DNA from: Proales similis
Lineage: Eukaryota; Rotifera; Eurotatoria; Ploima; Proalidae
DNA: 64,000 nt
Direction: 5' to 3'
NCBI GenBank assembly: GCA_019059635.1
Contig: JAGVRJ010000008.1
Span: 806,001-870,000 of the forward strand
Positions 9,219-21,765 of this stretch are shown piece by piece; position 1 is the stretch's first letter; the number at the start of each line of letters is the position of its first letter. Made by a program: the position numbers and the translations under genes. The notes under the pieces are model-generated. The model made no database searches and had not been told where the DNA came from. It worked only from the letters and a program-made list of their open reading frames with translations.

Positions 9219-12200
9219 CTAGCTGAGTCCGAAGCCTCGCGAATATTGAATTGCTTTGAGCAGCTTTTCTCTAAGCTTTTGTTCACTCGAGTATTCGGGC
9301 AGCAGCAGAACATTGAAGCAGGTGTGAGCCGTGGGCAGTCTTGGTGTTGGAATATTTAGCGAGGATTCGTCAACAGGCGCAATAAAAGGCGTTTACTTGT
9401 CAGTGTCTGGACCGTTGCGGGCAATGGTGAGCTTGAGCTCGGACAGACCGCCGTGTGGACAGCGGTCAGTGCCGGTGGTGAACTTTAACAGCTGCCGCTT
9501 CTCTTCGTCGCTCAAATCGTTGAACACTCTCCAGAAGGTTCTGAATGTCACATTGAGAAAATCAGGTTGAGGCAAAATACAGAGAGCGAGAGAGAGAGAG
9601 AGAGAGCAAGAGAGAATGTGCGGTTACTTGACATAATTGTGATCAGAACTGAATCCACTGTCGTAAGAGGTCGAGTGCTCCAACGAGTTCCAATCCAGAA
9701 CACGAGTGCCGCACAAGAGCACTTCGAGCTCGCTGGGCGTGTACCATTTGAGAATGGGACTGTTCAGGACGATTTTGAGAAAGCCGCGCCTGAACGCGCT
9801 AAACGAGGCGTGCACGCCTTTGTTTAGAATGAAGTCGGCGTAGAGCTCGACGAACTCGCGCCGATTAGCCAGCGTGACCGGAATCTTGTCGCCGTCTTCT
9901 TTCAGATTGAAGTTCACTGTAGAGCCGAAGTTGTCCGTGACGCTTATTTGAAACGTTTGCATGAACGTCTCTTCGAACTCTTGATCACTGCCCTTGAAGT
10001 CGAGCAGCGAGACGAGGCTGTGATGCAAACTCTAATCAGAACAGAAGCGCGCAAACAATCAGAATCTAAATTGAAAAAAAGTGAACATAATTGCGCGCGC
10101 CAACTTACTGGATGCGACACACTCAAGTCCTCGAGGGTGCCCAATTTTCCCATGAGCTTTCTGAAAAAAATCGGCGGAAATTGAACGTCTAACAGAACGC
10201 TGTTGTAAATGGCGATGCCGAATAGCATTCCAATTAGTTGAAACTCTTTTTCGGTCTCAAGTGTACAAGGCGTGAACCAATAGTAGTTTGTGGTCTCGTC
10301 AATTACGAAGAACGTATAGCCCTTGTTTAACAATTCGTCAATAGCTAGTTGGAAGAACTCTTTGCTGATGCCGCCCTGATCAATGCCCTGCTCGTTTTCG
10401 AACTCGACGAACAATTGCCGACGCAGGATGGCCGGATTCTCCTGCTCTTGCAGCTCAATTAAGCTCAACGCGTCCACGAGTATGTTGGAGCGGCTCAAGC
10501 GCATTTTGAAATAGGGATTGGGCACACTGCCCTCAAGTAAGCTCATCATTATGTTCTGACGACGCTCCCTCAGCATTTTGATCTTGTTGTCGTAGTAGAG
10601 GCCTTGATTCTTACGCGACAAGTCGAGTATGAACGAGTTGGCCAGAAACGAGAATATGCGACGCGAGCCGTTCGTCTTGTTGAACTGATAGCTGCGCTGC
10701 TCTAGGCCCTGCACGAACTGAACGTATTGAACGTAGTCGTGCTGCATGTCCACGTATTTGTTGGCCACTTCGTTTCTGAACACAGACGCATCTAATTTGG
10801 CCTCTCGGCAGTCGACCGCGCGGTAAAAGAGCATTTCCTCGAGTGGCTCTCGCTTCAAGTTGAACGACAGAGGCGACTCTTCGAACATACTGCGCTCTGC
10901 GTCGCCGTGCTCAATTTCCAACAATTCGATCTCGTGCGCCTCTATTTGCCGCTCCTGTTCTATTTGCTCTTGTCGATCCAGCCGCCCTCCGAGCAGCGAC
11001 GCAAAGTACAAGAAGCGCAGAACGCCCACTGCGCCCGCAATTCCTTCATGCTTGTGCAGGCAGCTCTTTCCCTCATCGTCTTCGTCGTCGTCATCGTCGT
11101 CGTTGTTCTCGTCACGTTGGCGCTGTTCTTGTTCGAAGTTCTTTGAAATTACGCATATGCTCAAATACTGCTGCAACGTGTCAACCTTCAGCTTGAGCCA
11201 GTCCGCCGGCCATTCAGACCAGAAGCGAACGAGTTTAATTGCGGCACTGGCAGGCACCTCGCTCAGTGTCGAGTAGAATATTTTCGCGCTCCTCTCCATG
11301 TACTTGGGATCCTGGAGCATCGGCAGCTCGTTGATCACAACCAGACTGTGCAGTATCTGCTCCAGCTCGTCCTCGTCCACGTCTTTCTTGCGCATTACGA
11401 GTCGAACGCTCGTGCAAAGCGCATAAATCGACCGATCCAGAGCCGTTTCAATTTGCTCGACGAGCGTCTCGTTCTCAATTGCGAACAGAATCGAGTAACA
11501 CCTGCTGATTGACTCGAAATCGATGCAAGACAGTCTTGAGGCTTGAGCCGCACAGTCGGCTCGTTTTTGCTTGAGAAAACTGAGCGAGAGCGATCTGTAG
11601 TCCTGGTACACTCGTTCCAGTTTGCTTATGAGAGATTCTGCACTTTCTACCGACGAGTCGTCGGTCTCCATCGGCTCGTAGCCAGTCGAGCGCGATTTGC
11701 CAATCGCAGCAAGTCTGTTTGCGATTTTCTTCACTCGTCTCTCGTTCAGGTAAGTGACCTTGTTCGATCTGTTTCGATTCGAGTCCGTGTTCAGCTTGCT
11801 CACGTAGCTAACTGCGTCCTTGAGCGCCTCGTCGAAGCTCTTCAGGTCGGCCGAAGTCGTCGGCCGCGAATGAGATGCAGTCGAAGTTCGGCTAGACATT
11901 AGAATGTCCCGCTGGTCCTCTTCGTCGTCGTCGTCGTCGTCGTCATCGTCGTCGTTGTTTTCGCTGTCATTACCATCTTGTTTTTGACATTTCGGCTCGT
12001 TGGTCGACTCTAATTGACTTGAGCTGGTGGTCGGCTGTTGGGCGTTGCTGTCGATTGTCGAGTTCGTCTTGCCGCTGTTTATGCGAGCGTGTTTCGCCCG
12101 AGTCGCTTCACAAAGCGGCTTTTTACCTTTGGCCATTTGAATTGCCATTGCGGCCGCGCTGTTTGAGTTTAGCTTTTCAAAATTCGGATTCGACGCACAA

Positions 12201-12366
12201 TACTGGTTAGAGCAGTTGTCCACTCCGCAGCCTTCGGTCAATTGAAGAAAATAGCGCTCGATTATCTCTTTGGCTCTTTTCCTATCAACTCGGCATTACC
12301 AAGAGCAGCAATCAACAACTTTCACTGTACTCACTTGTTTTCGTTTTCGTCATTATCGGCGTTCAT
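9219..12366 (-). CDS. UBE3A: HECT-type E3 ubiquitin ligase UBE3A (E6-AP)
   Basis: Five exons: 12335-12366, 10109-12281, 9628-10031, 9397-9540 and 9219-9339, giving 957 aa (vertebrate UBE3A is about 850-875). The first exon encodes [11 protein letters not shown] and joins to [13 protein letters not shown], as in the vertebrate start. The AZUL zinc finger follows (LTEGCG, CSNQYC, KPLC). Next come an insert with two Asp/Glu runs, then the helical middle region and the HECT domain. The HECT lobe has [17 protein letters not shown] near the lobe boundary and NGDKIPVT-like residues. The catalytic Cys is in the last exon, in TAHTCFN, before the short tail EYSS..KL..KLLKAI. It transfers ubiquitin from UBE2L3-class E2s through a Cys thioester; AZUL links it to the proteasome. 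The 9541-9627 intron carries a (GA)n run. The start and all junctions are supported by alignment to the family. Confidence 0.95.
9584..9615. repeat. (GA)n run inside a UBE3A intron
   Basis: GA dinucleotide run occupying much of the 87-bp intron at 9541-9627. On the minus (sense) strand it is a polypyrimidine-like CT tract, so it may serve as the acceptor tract. Confidence 0.6.
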
Positions 12367-15300
12367 CAAGAAATGTGTTGATTTATTTTTCTTATTATTA
12401 CTATGCTTTCAGATTTGTACGGTTTGCCCGAAGAGAGGTTAGGCCGCTTGGCGATTGTCCGACTGTCGGGTCACTTTTTTTTTTTTCACTTCGAGTTCCG
12501 ATCGGGCGAGAAGCACTTGGCTTGGAGATGGTGTTGGCCGAGTCGCAAATGAGTTAGCTAATTTGAACCGAGTGCCGCATATCTTATTGAGCGCACATCC
12601 GAACGCCAGTGTGAAAGTATGAACAGTTCACAAAGCAGAATTAAATTCGTTAGACGACGTACGCTCTTGTTTCTAGGCGCCTTTACTTGCACACATGCCA
12701 ATTCAATTTGGCCGATGAAGACTGTGAGCGGAACTCTTTTCCTTTGTTAAAGCTCGTTCCTCTGAAATTGCTTTCTGCCTCGTTTTGTTTTTACATTCTT
12801 GTTCACCAGGCTCTTAAGCAGAAACAGCAGAGACACATTCAAAAGAATCCGCAGCCAAGATTTTAAGCAAGATTTAAATCGATTTTCAAATCGGATTTTG
12901 GACAAACGCTTTCGGCTCACACATGCCAATTCGTTCTCGAGCAGAGCATTCCTGGCAGCCAGAACACAAGAGAGAGACCGCGACACAACTTCTTTGTCTA
13001 GACAACATAATGGCGCCAAGAAACAAGGCACCCGGAGCAATAGCTCCCACCACGAGTGTGGCAATTAGCTAACCCATTCAATTTGAAATGCCTCTTCAAA
13101 GTTCAGTATGCTCGTCATATTGTGCCATCTGTGTTCTCGTCTAAATTCATTCGCCAGACCTCTACTGGTGTCAAAAAGCGATTAGTTCAAAGCTCATTTC
13201 TGCCAAAGACACGCGTTACATATTCGAGTCCAATTTCATCGTATATTTAACCCGAGCCGTTTCTCTCCTCTCAATTTGCAATTCGAACTTTTTACACTCG
13301 TTGGCTAAATTGAATTCAACAACTTGGCCGATCGATTCGTTTTCTCAAACTATTTTAAATGCCCGCCACTGATGTGAATGTGAGAGGAGGAAAGGTGGCA
13401 GGGTACATTCTCCTCTTTTAGTTAATTAGAGCATCGGGGCCTCACTATTGGGCGCAAATAGCGCCACGCAACTGCCAAAGGGCCCCAAACCTCATGGTCG
13501 GAAATCGCCAAGAGTTTAAGGAAGCGAAAGCGGAGCGCAACAGCATGAATAGTTCATTAAAAGCTTTCAATTAATCAAAGATAAGCAGTAACTTGAATTT
13601 TAGATTAGCTGCCTTGAGGCAAGTTATTTAACGCTTTGGCGTACTCAACTTTCCTGTTAATTTGAAGCGACAATCTTTGTCAAAGCAGCGGCCCGGCAAT
13701 TCCATCTCGCCCTCCATACACACGTTCTTACAAGCGCAAATACGGGCGTCGTTGTGTTTTCTTTTTTTTTTTTTTCAAGGGAAAGGGCAGCCAATTATCG
13801 ATTTAGCGTCTCCATAGAAATCAGGCGAAACTCGGCTTCCGCTTGTTCAGCTAATATTAGATTCGGCGCTTGTCTGCCTCTCAAGTTCTACTCGGATGAA
13901 AATCGATCGCATCGTGGGTTAACCGGCATCTGCCCAATTCCCTCTTTTTTTCTTCAATCTCGTCTAGCTTCAATTTGAGCAGCGCACCAGCGAGAATTTC
14001 GATGCCAGTAAGAGCGAGCTCACGCGCGTGTGTGTAAAAGAGAAATTTATGAGCTAATAGCTATTAGGAAAGAAAAAGGAGGATTTGGATGAAATCGTGG
14101 CCACTCGCAGTTTGAGTTTATCAAGCATCGTTTCTTTGTCATGAATTCAAACATATCCGGCACCTGCTTGTGCGACCATTATCTCAGCTGTATTGATTTC
14201 ATTTTCATGTTCCATCATCCAGCAGCAACAGCTCAATAATTATGACGAATGCTCTCTTGCACGCAGGTCTCGGCTAAACGCGTGACTTGGCCAGCGAGTG
14301 CGGACCTCGCAACCGTATATTGTAAATTAGCAACGAGTCAATAGGAGAGAATTTGCATCATCAGGCGCAATGGGACTAGATCAGAATGCAACTGGATCTT
14401 GTCTTGAAGGAATCGAATTTCATAAATTGATGGAAAATTTTCTTTTCGTCACGCGACATGAGACTGCGACTCGATGGCTGGGTGTGTGTGTGCATGCAAT
14501 CGTTATTTAGAATTTCTCACGGGGACCGAGCGGACTTAAATCTCAGGGAAAAGAAATAGTTGTGAGATGAGCGTTGGCAACAATCTACAAGTCCGGGCCC
14601 GAGCTATTTGTCCAATGAATAGAATGGACCAATAAATAGCCATTTAGATTCATTTGGAAATCGTTCTGATAACAATTATGATTAAATCGCTCTTTCTGTA
14701 TTGTGAACCAAGTTCCCAATAGGCAAAAGGCACTGCCTAGATTGCCTGCTTTATACAGTTTCTGAATAGAGAGCTCGCGATTATTGAATTAAGGTCGATT
14801 GTCTGTGCGCGCATGGCTGCATCCTATCTGATTGTAAGCGTTTGTCTGGCTGATGAGCTGACTAGCAGCCTGACGGTCTACGATGCTCTTGCATTCATGG
14901 GCATTGCGCGTACCGCTCGCATTCATTATTTACCATCATTGGGTCTGTAATCAAGTTTCAGAAACATCCAGCTTCCAAGGGCCCAACAATAGCGAAACTT
15001 TATCTTTCTATTTAGCTCAAGATGCCAGGCCGGCGCCGCTTAGTTGGCCATTTTTGCTCATTTTGATTATTTATATTTCTAATTATTATTTCTCTTATTT
15101 CCATTCAAATTATTACTCGCTCTATTTATCGTCACTCTGTTACTCAATCTGAGAAATTAGAACGGCTGAGTGGCCACAAGCAGGCAGAAAAAAAGAGAGA
15201 GAGGCACAGAGAGAGAGAGAGGGAAAGAGAAAACTGGAAAAAACGAGAAATCTTCAAGATGCCAGTGGCACGAGCAAGTATACTCCTGATAACTATGACC

Positions 15301-18300
15301 GAGGCAAGTTGAGAGGAAACTTCTAATTACTTATGATTTCATCATTGGATGCTTGACTGACTGGCTCACTAGACGCAGTCAAAAATAAGCTCATGTTGCG
15401 GCTTGGTTTAATGAAATGAAAAAATCAATATAAAGAGCCTTTGCCGTTTGCCGCTATCAAAAAATATACTTATACAATAAATATTTTCTGGCGGCAAGGA
15501 AGGGCGCAATGGCAATAAATCCAAGACCATTATTCCCTTCGTTCGGAAGTACAATGAATTTACAGAATAATTAGAGGGAGGGGGAGGTAGGCAGCGACCA
15601 TGATCTGGCTTTTATGCGATTTTTTTTTATTTTTCCTCTCCAAGGTGCAACTACTCGCCCCATTGGGCCAAATGCCGGTCTTTTTTTTATCAATCACAAA
15701 CAAACAAGTTTATGTGACACAGTCGAGTATTAATCAAAGTCGGATTTTCAGATAAGAGGACGATGCCAGCCAGCTCGGCTGAAACCGTTCTCGCTTCTCT
15801 GATGCTCTGGCAGTTCATCTTTCAAATTGCCTTTTTGTGGCTTTCTTTAAATATTGCTCATCTAAGCCCAGTTATTGCAGCTGCTACGCTCTTGCCTGAG
15901 TGGCCGCCATCACCACTTACGTCACATATTGTTGATACAAGATTAATCATGTCGTTAATTCTCCTCTGCTAGCTCGTTGATTAATTCGATTTCAAGCGAT
16001 CATCAATCATTTTATGACCCACAGAACGCAAATCATATCCTCGTCGTCGTCCTCCTCCTCCTCCTCTTCGTCCTCATCCTCGTCAATATCATCACCGTTG
16101 GTCGTCATCGTAATTTATTTTTGCCTGCCATCGCACGAGTCCGCGCACCCAACACTGTGCCCATCACGCTTGTCTCGCACTTCCTAGGCGGCATCCGGCG
16201 CGCACGCTGCTCTCTCGCTCTATATCTTCATCTTAAATCTGTATATCGGCAATCTTCTCTCGCTTGCTCGCTCGCATGCACGCTCTCTACGGCCATTACT
16301 CATCTGCAGAGTTGCACTCATCCGCCGACTATTATTTGAACCGACTATTGAGCGGATTTAAATAAGCCCTGCGTTGGCCGATGTGCACTCTCAAGCCAAT
16401 TACATTCCAATTTGAAGAGGGCTTAGATTGGTTTTGGCTGGCTTGCAGAATTTTTAGTTTGATGCCATCAAATTAAAGCATATTTGGAATGCAATTCGCT
16501 CAGAGCATGCTTAACCATCCTAAACGCACAAGTATCGAATTAAAACAATGCATTATTTGCGGCAGGATCCGCTCTGTTCCAAAAAAAAAAGAGCGAGAGA
16601 AGCAAACGGCATGTTGGTTTGCTTAGCATGGAAATCGAAGCAGGCCGGAGGGCCATGCGTTTGTCACGAGAGCGCGCATTTGTAGATTTTGTATTGTTTG
16701 AGATCATCGAAGAAAATTTCTTAATTTTGCTCAGTCCACAGCAAAGCCTTCAGTGCGCCTCTCAACTCCTGATAAGCATTTTGCATTCTGTTCAAATACG
16801 CAAGATTATGAATTCATGTCACTCTGAGGGTATTAGCATTTTGACGGGTCGAGTGATTCGCTCCGTCCCAGCGCCTCAACATAGCCAGTAGTGAGCAACC
16901 GGCATCTAGTCACTAATTTAGTCATTAGTCAGTTTAGGGCTCCTATTTGCTTCGCGTCTTCTCCATCCTTCTTCCCTTACCCATGGCCGTGTTTGCTCAT
17001 TCGTCGCTCGCCTTATGTGGCTAATTTTGCTTGCCGCCATCAAAAATTTCACGCTTGCTCTTCGCTCGTCATCATCATCATCATCATCATCATCATCACG
17101 ATCACGATGAACATTGTCAGAAGCAGCAGTAGCTCGATCATCATCGCCATCGTGCGCCGCACAAACATTATCATTAACGTGCCTGCCGCTGCGGCCGCCT
17201 TAAAAAGTGCCAGCGGAACGATTCGCGTACGGCTAATTAATATTAATACAACTTGTAGCCCATTTTTGATTGAACCGGGCCTTGTTCACCGGGCCAATGT
17301 AAATATTTATGACGTGAACCGAGCAAATTAATCTTTGGCAAGAGAGCCTGATCTTACAGTCTGTAATTTATGAGCGTTCGAGCGAACACAGAATGCATAT
17401 CCAACGGTAGCAGTTGGGTACGGGAAGTGCAAGGCATCGGCAATAAACGCCCGACACATCCAAATACTGACTACCAGCTCGCTGGCGTCTATCCAGCAGC
17501 AATCCGATTAAATCAACTTGATTGATCTTTTCTTTATTGCCAGTTATTATTCTTATTATTAAAGCCTGTATCCGCTAAGCCGCCTTATTGGCTTTAGCTT
17601 CCAATCATTTCTAGTTGACTTGAAGCGTAGCTCCGTTCTCATTGTCTTTGAGGGCACTGCTCGGTGCTCACAGGCACGTAGGGCCCGGAAAAACGGTCGA
17701 ATATTGTCTAACAGGCGATGCTCGCTTCAAATGGATGAGCTCATTCATTCGTTCATTCATTCATCGCGCAGCAGGATGTATTTAGCGCCACAGTAGAATT
17801 CACATATTGTCTCCTCTTGTTAGTCTGCGCGTTCATTTCGAACGTCATTGCTTCACGCTGAGATTGCAGTTCTCCTCTTCATTTCATTTTTCGCATAGTC
17901 AGCCAGAGTTCGAACCGGCTCGATTGCCTGCTGTTGCTGTCACTGGCTTGTCTGCTTGGTTGGCCGCTTCACGCCTTATCGATCCATTTCACGCTCTTGA
18001 TCAGCTTATTCGAATTTTTTTTCCCAGTCAGAATTGCTTAGGACTCGTGAATTAGAAGCGTGCCAATCTATCGGCTCATTTTCCTTTTCTTCATTGTTCT
18101 CTTTGCTCTCGCCTCTTTGTCTACGGGCCGAATTCGCATCAATTTTAATCAATAGTGGTATTTAAACAAGAAAGATAGAAGAATTAGATCAAGAGAGAGA
18201 AAAAGAGAAAAGAGCGAGTAAAGTGCCATTAATTCATTGATGGAAAAAGGCGCCGATTACACTGGGTTGAGCGGTTTGTGTGCAGCAAGCAGACGAGAGG

Positions 18301-18878
18301 CTCGGAAGAGAGAAAGAGGGGACGGCCTATGAGCATCGATAACTAACTTGCTCGTTTTTCTTTAGATAGTGCCAAAGAGAAGCAGCAATACTTCCACTTA
18401 CATCCAGCAGCCGAGAGAGAGAGAGAGAGAGCGCCAACTCAGAGACTGATCGATGAAGGGTGATGATTTGCTTGAATGCCAAACAGAGGTAGAGCGTCAT
18501 TTAAGCGCTGATTTGAATGCTTTTTGAGCATCGGCACGCGCCGCATAAAGCTCAGAGCAGAGCGAACATTGTTTACAACAGAGAAATTGATCTCATAAAC
18601 AACCAAAGAGAACCCATTTGGTGCCTACCGCCTAGCAGCGTCTGCGAGCACAGCTCTTCTCCTTCTTGGTCGTTTTGCCTCAGATCTGAATCAAGCTAGC
18701 TACCTAGCTGCGGCATACACTCTTCAATCTATCATTATCGCTGGTGTTATTACGCTCGCCCATCAATTATATCGCCGCCATTCAGGCAACCGAGTGTATA
18801 AGCGCGCTTACTCGGCAAAATATCAAGGCACAACTATCAGGTTACCAACCATCGGCGTACAAACCGCAGTGCGCATAA
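12367..18878. other. 6.5-kb non-coding interval between UBE3A and the K+ channel
   Basis: The longest gene-free stretch in the window. Open frames are short, biased to low-complexity Leu/Ser/His stretches and show no domain signatures. Simple repeats include CTC/GTC-rich DNA around 16046-16085, a long TCA run at about 17068-17100, ATTC repeats at about 17744-17762 and a (GA)n at about 18414-18432. UBE3A (-) and the Shaw-type channel (+) diverge from this interval, so cis-regulatory DNA for a neuronal gene is the likeliest content. Confidence 0.5.
17068..17100. repeat. (TCA)n microsatellite
   Basis: Uninterrupted TCA trinucleotide repeats of about eleven units inside the long non-coding interval. 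Confidence 0.8.
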
Positions 18879-20934
18879 ATGAGTGACTCAGACAATCGGG
18901 TCATTTTGAACATCGGTGGCATCAGACATGAAACCTACAAGGCCACACTTAAAAAGATTCCGGCCACCAGACTATCGAGACTTACTGAGGCGCTGGCCAA
19001 CTACGATCCAGTTCTAAACGAATACTTCTTCGACCGACACCCGGGCGTGTTTGCTCAGATACTCAACTACTACCGCACTGGCAAGCTGCATTATCCGACG
19101 GACGTGTGCGGACCGTTGTTTGAGGAGGAGCTCGAATTCTGGTCGCTTGACTCGAATCAGGTGGAGCCGTGCTGCTGGATGACATATACGCAACACAGAG
19201 ATACTCAGGACACGTTGGCGGTTCTAGATCGTCTCGATCTCGACTCAGAAAAGCTTACTGAAGAAGACTTGGCCAAAAAGTTCGGCTGGGAAGACGACCC
19301 TCGCTACCACACGGGTCAACTTCCCTGGTACAAGCGATTGCAGCCAAAGTTGTGGCAACTGTTCGACGAGCCCTACTCGTCGAGCGCGGCCAAGGCCGTT
19401 GCAGTCACTTCGATATTTTTCATATTTATCTCTATATTGTCATTCTGCCTTAAAACACATCCGTTCATGCGTGTGCCAGTGATAAGTAACGTGTCAGTGG
19501 TCATTTCGAACGGCACCGAGCCCCAGTTCGGCTGGACTCTACGCAAAATATCCACCGAAGCGCATCCGGGATTTTTATATGTCGAAATTGTTTGCAATAT
19601 TTGGTTCACAGTGGAGATTCTAATCCGCTTTTTAGTCAGCCCTAGGAAGCTCAAGTTCGTTCGCAGCCCAGTCAACATTATAGATTTCATTGCCACACTT
19701 TCTTTCTACTTCGATTTCGTTATGAAAATGATGGAGAACGGTGACCACTACAGTAACTCGGACTTTTACGAATTCATATCTATCGTTCGAATATTCCGAC
19801 TGTTTAAGCTTACACGGCACTCTGGCGGCCTGAAGATATTAATACATACGTTCAAGGCTTCCATGAAAGAGCTCTATCTTCTCATATTCTTCCTCATACT
19901 CTTCATAGTCATATTTGCGTCGCTCATCTACTACGCCGAGCGACTGCAATACAATCCGGAAAATCAGTTCACCAGCATTCCTATCGGTCTATGGTGGTCC
20001 ATTGTAAGTAATCCGCTTGTCTCGTCAGTCGAACACATTCAAAGTTCAAATCTCTTCTCTTTTCTTCTCAATATTTCTTCGTTTCAAGGTCACAATGTAA
20101 GTCTTGTTTTTCGCCGCCTTTTTCATTAGATCATAAGCATTAACGATTTCCATTTTTCCTTTCTTGCCCTGCTTTTGCTCGCCTGTTCTTGAACGAACAC
20201 ACAGGACAACTGTTGGTTACGGTAAGTCCGCAAAGCAGAGCGTCCAAGTTTTGAATACTAAACCAGTTGACACTTTCAGGAGACTTGGTGCCAAAGACTT
20301 ATGTCGGAATGGTGGTGGGCGGACTGTGCGCTCTGACCGGAGTGTTGACGATTGCTTTGCCCGTACCAGTCATCGTCTCCAACTTTGCAATGTACTACTC
20401 GCACACTCAGGCGCGCTCGAAGCTGCCAAAGAAGCGGCGAAGAGTTCTGCCAGTCGAGACCGTTCGGCAGCAGTCTAGGCCTCCGCCAGCCGCCGGTGCG
20501 ATGAGCAGCGGCTCCGGAGTAATGAGCAAACTCGGTCACAGCAATTCGGGCGCCCTGCCGCCAAAAATGAACACCAACAACGGTCCGACTCGACCTCAAC
20601 CAGAAATGGCTGGCTCCAAGCTGGCCAGCAAAGTATTCGAGGAGCACAAGCTAAACGAAATCTCCAAACACGAAACCAACTCGAATTACATGAGTGTGAT
20701 CAAGGCCGACGAAGATGATGAGAACCCGACCAAAGCCGGTAAGACTCTTGCCGACTGTTTGCTTCGAGTCGTCTGCCTCTAAAGTTGTCTCACTTTCAAT
20801 CAAGCAGCGGAAACCGAGCCCATTTTGAACGCCATGTCACGAACGAACGACAGCTCCGAGTCCACACGTAAGTCTCTCAGCCTCTGGTCATGCTCTCTCT
20901 TGCTCACGGTCGCTTTCCTCAAGTATTTGTCTGA
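18879..20934 (+). CDS. Shaw: Shaw-type (Kv3) voltage-gated K+ channel
   Basis: Exons 18879-20003, 20089-20096 (8 bp), 20205-20221 (17 bp), 20280-20738, 20808-20867 and, tentatively, 20924-20934; about 559 aa. The T1 domain ([56 protein letters not shown]) is diagnostic of the Shaw/Kv3 group. Six TM segments follow. S4 reads [13 protein letters not shown] with few basic residues, as in arthropod Shaw. The pore is GLWWSIVTMTTVGYGD, and S6 has the gating PVPVIV. The 8-bp exon encodes V-T and part of M; the 17-bp exon encodes the rest through the first base of the last filter Gly. The cytoplasmic tail is Ser/Gly/Pro-rich. The last exon was chosen because it gives a 56-bp intron in phase and an immediate TGA; alternative 3' exons are possible. 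It forms tetrameric delayed-rectifier or leak K+ channels in excitable membranes. Confidence 0.92.
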
Positions 20935-21134
20935 TGCCACTGTTTGGGCCGGCGTGAGCTCGTCGCCATTCTGCCCTCAGCCCGTCTCGCTGATAATGGT
21001 GTTCTTGGATCACTGAGCCGACAGACATTCTCTTGTCTCTCTCTGTCTCTACTTGTTCGTTCACGTTTGTTAACTCGACTATTCGCCAATTCAATCAGTT
21101 TTGTTCTATTTTGCAAAGAGTATCAAGTAAAACG

Positions 21135-21140
21135 AATAAA
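21135..21140 (+). terminator. Poly(A) signal of the K+ channel gene
   Basis: AATAAA about 200 bp after the proposed TGA of the channel. Confidence 0.5.
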
Positions 21141-21765
21141 GTCATCGTGTTCCTGACAATCGAACCAAACTGTCAAAGCTCTTTTTCCTCTAACCTGTCT
21201 AATCTATCCCAAGTTTTCTTTTCTAGTTTGTGATTATAGCCTGTGGCTCAGAGCCGATTCAGGGTCACATGAATTGTGATTATCATTTATTCTGCATTTG
21301 TAGAAATAGGAATTCAAATTTGATTAGATTTGAAAATGAACAAATTAAACTATTGAACGTAAAGAGCAAGCAGACCAATGAAAAGTAGTGAATACTTTTT
21401 TTTTTGTTAAATTCTAAAACTACTCCGACAAGAGTACGTCGAGCCGAGAACCTGAGCAGGCAGAAGGGCTAAACGGATAAAACACTGATCGAATGCGGTA
21501 GATGCACACTGCTCAGTCTGGTCTAGTCGAGCAGAGTCACTCTGGTCTGATTCGGATGAATCCTGACTTGTTCGTCTAGTTTTGGATTTGAGTCACGGCT
21601 GCCTTCGATTGAGTCGCTCATTGAACTGTTTGTCACGTCTTAAATAGAGATAGCGATTAGAGGAGTCGTAGAGTGCAAGTTCAGTGCGTCAAAGTGTGAC
21701 CAAGCAAATTAGAACGGATAAGAAGTTTTAATTAACGAGTCAGCTTCGAGAGTCAGTTTCGAGAG
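21141..21765. other. Non-coding interval, K+ channel to TMEM8-like gene
   Basis: About 620 bp of convergent 3' flank. A direct repeat of roughly GAGAGTCAGTTT occurs three times near 21748-21775. No coding signal was seen. Confidence 0.4.

Noticed and set aside
12367-18878. Short frames in the long non-coding interval (for example 14883-15152 and 16891-17331)
   Set aside because: Low-complexity Leu/Ile/Ser/Tyr or repeat-derived peptides with no exon-like borders or domains.
20267-20478. Alternative plus-strand frame over the K+ channel fourth exon
   Set aside because: Out of frame with the conserved S6 (PVPVIVSNF) and explained by the channel coding frame.
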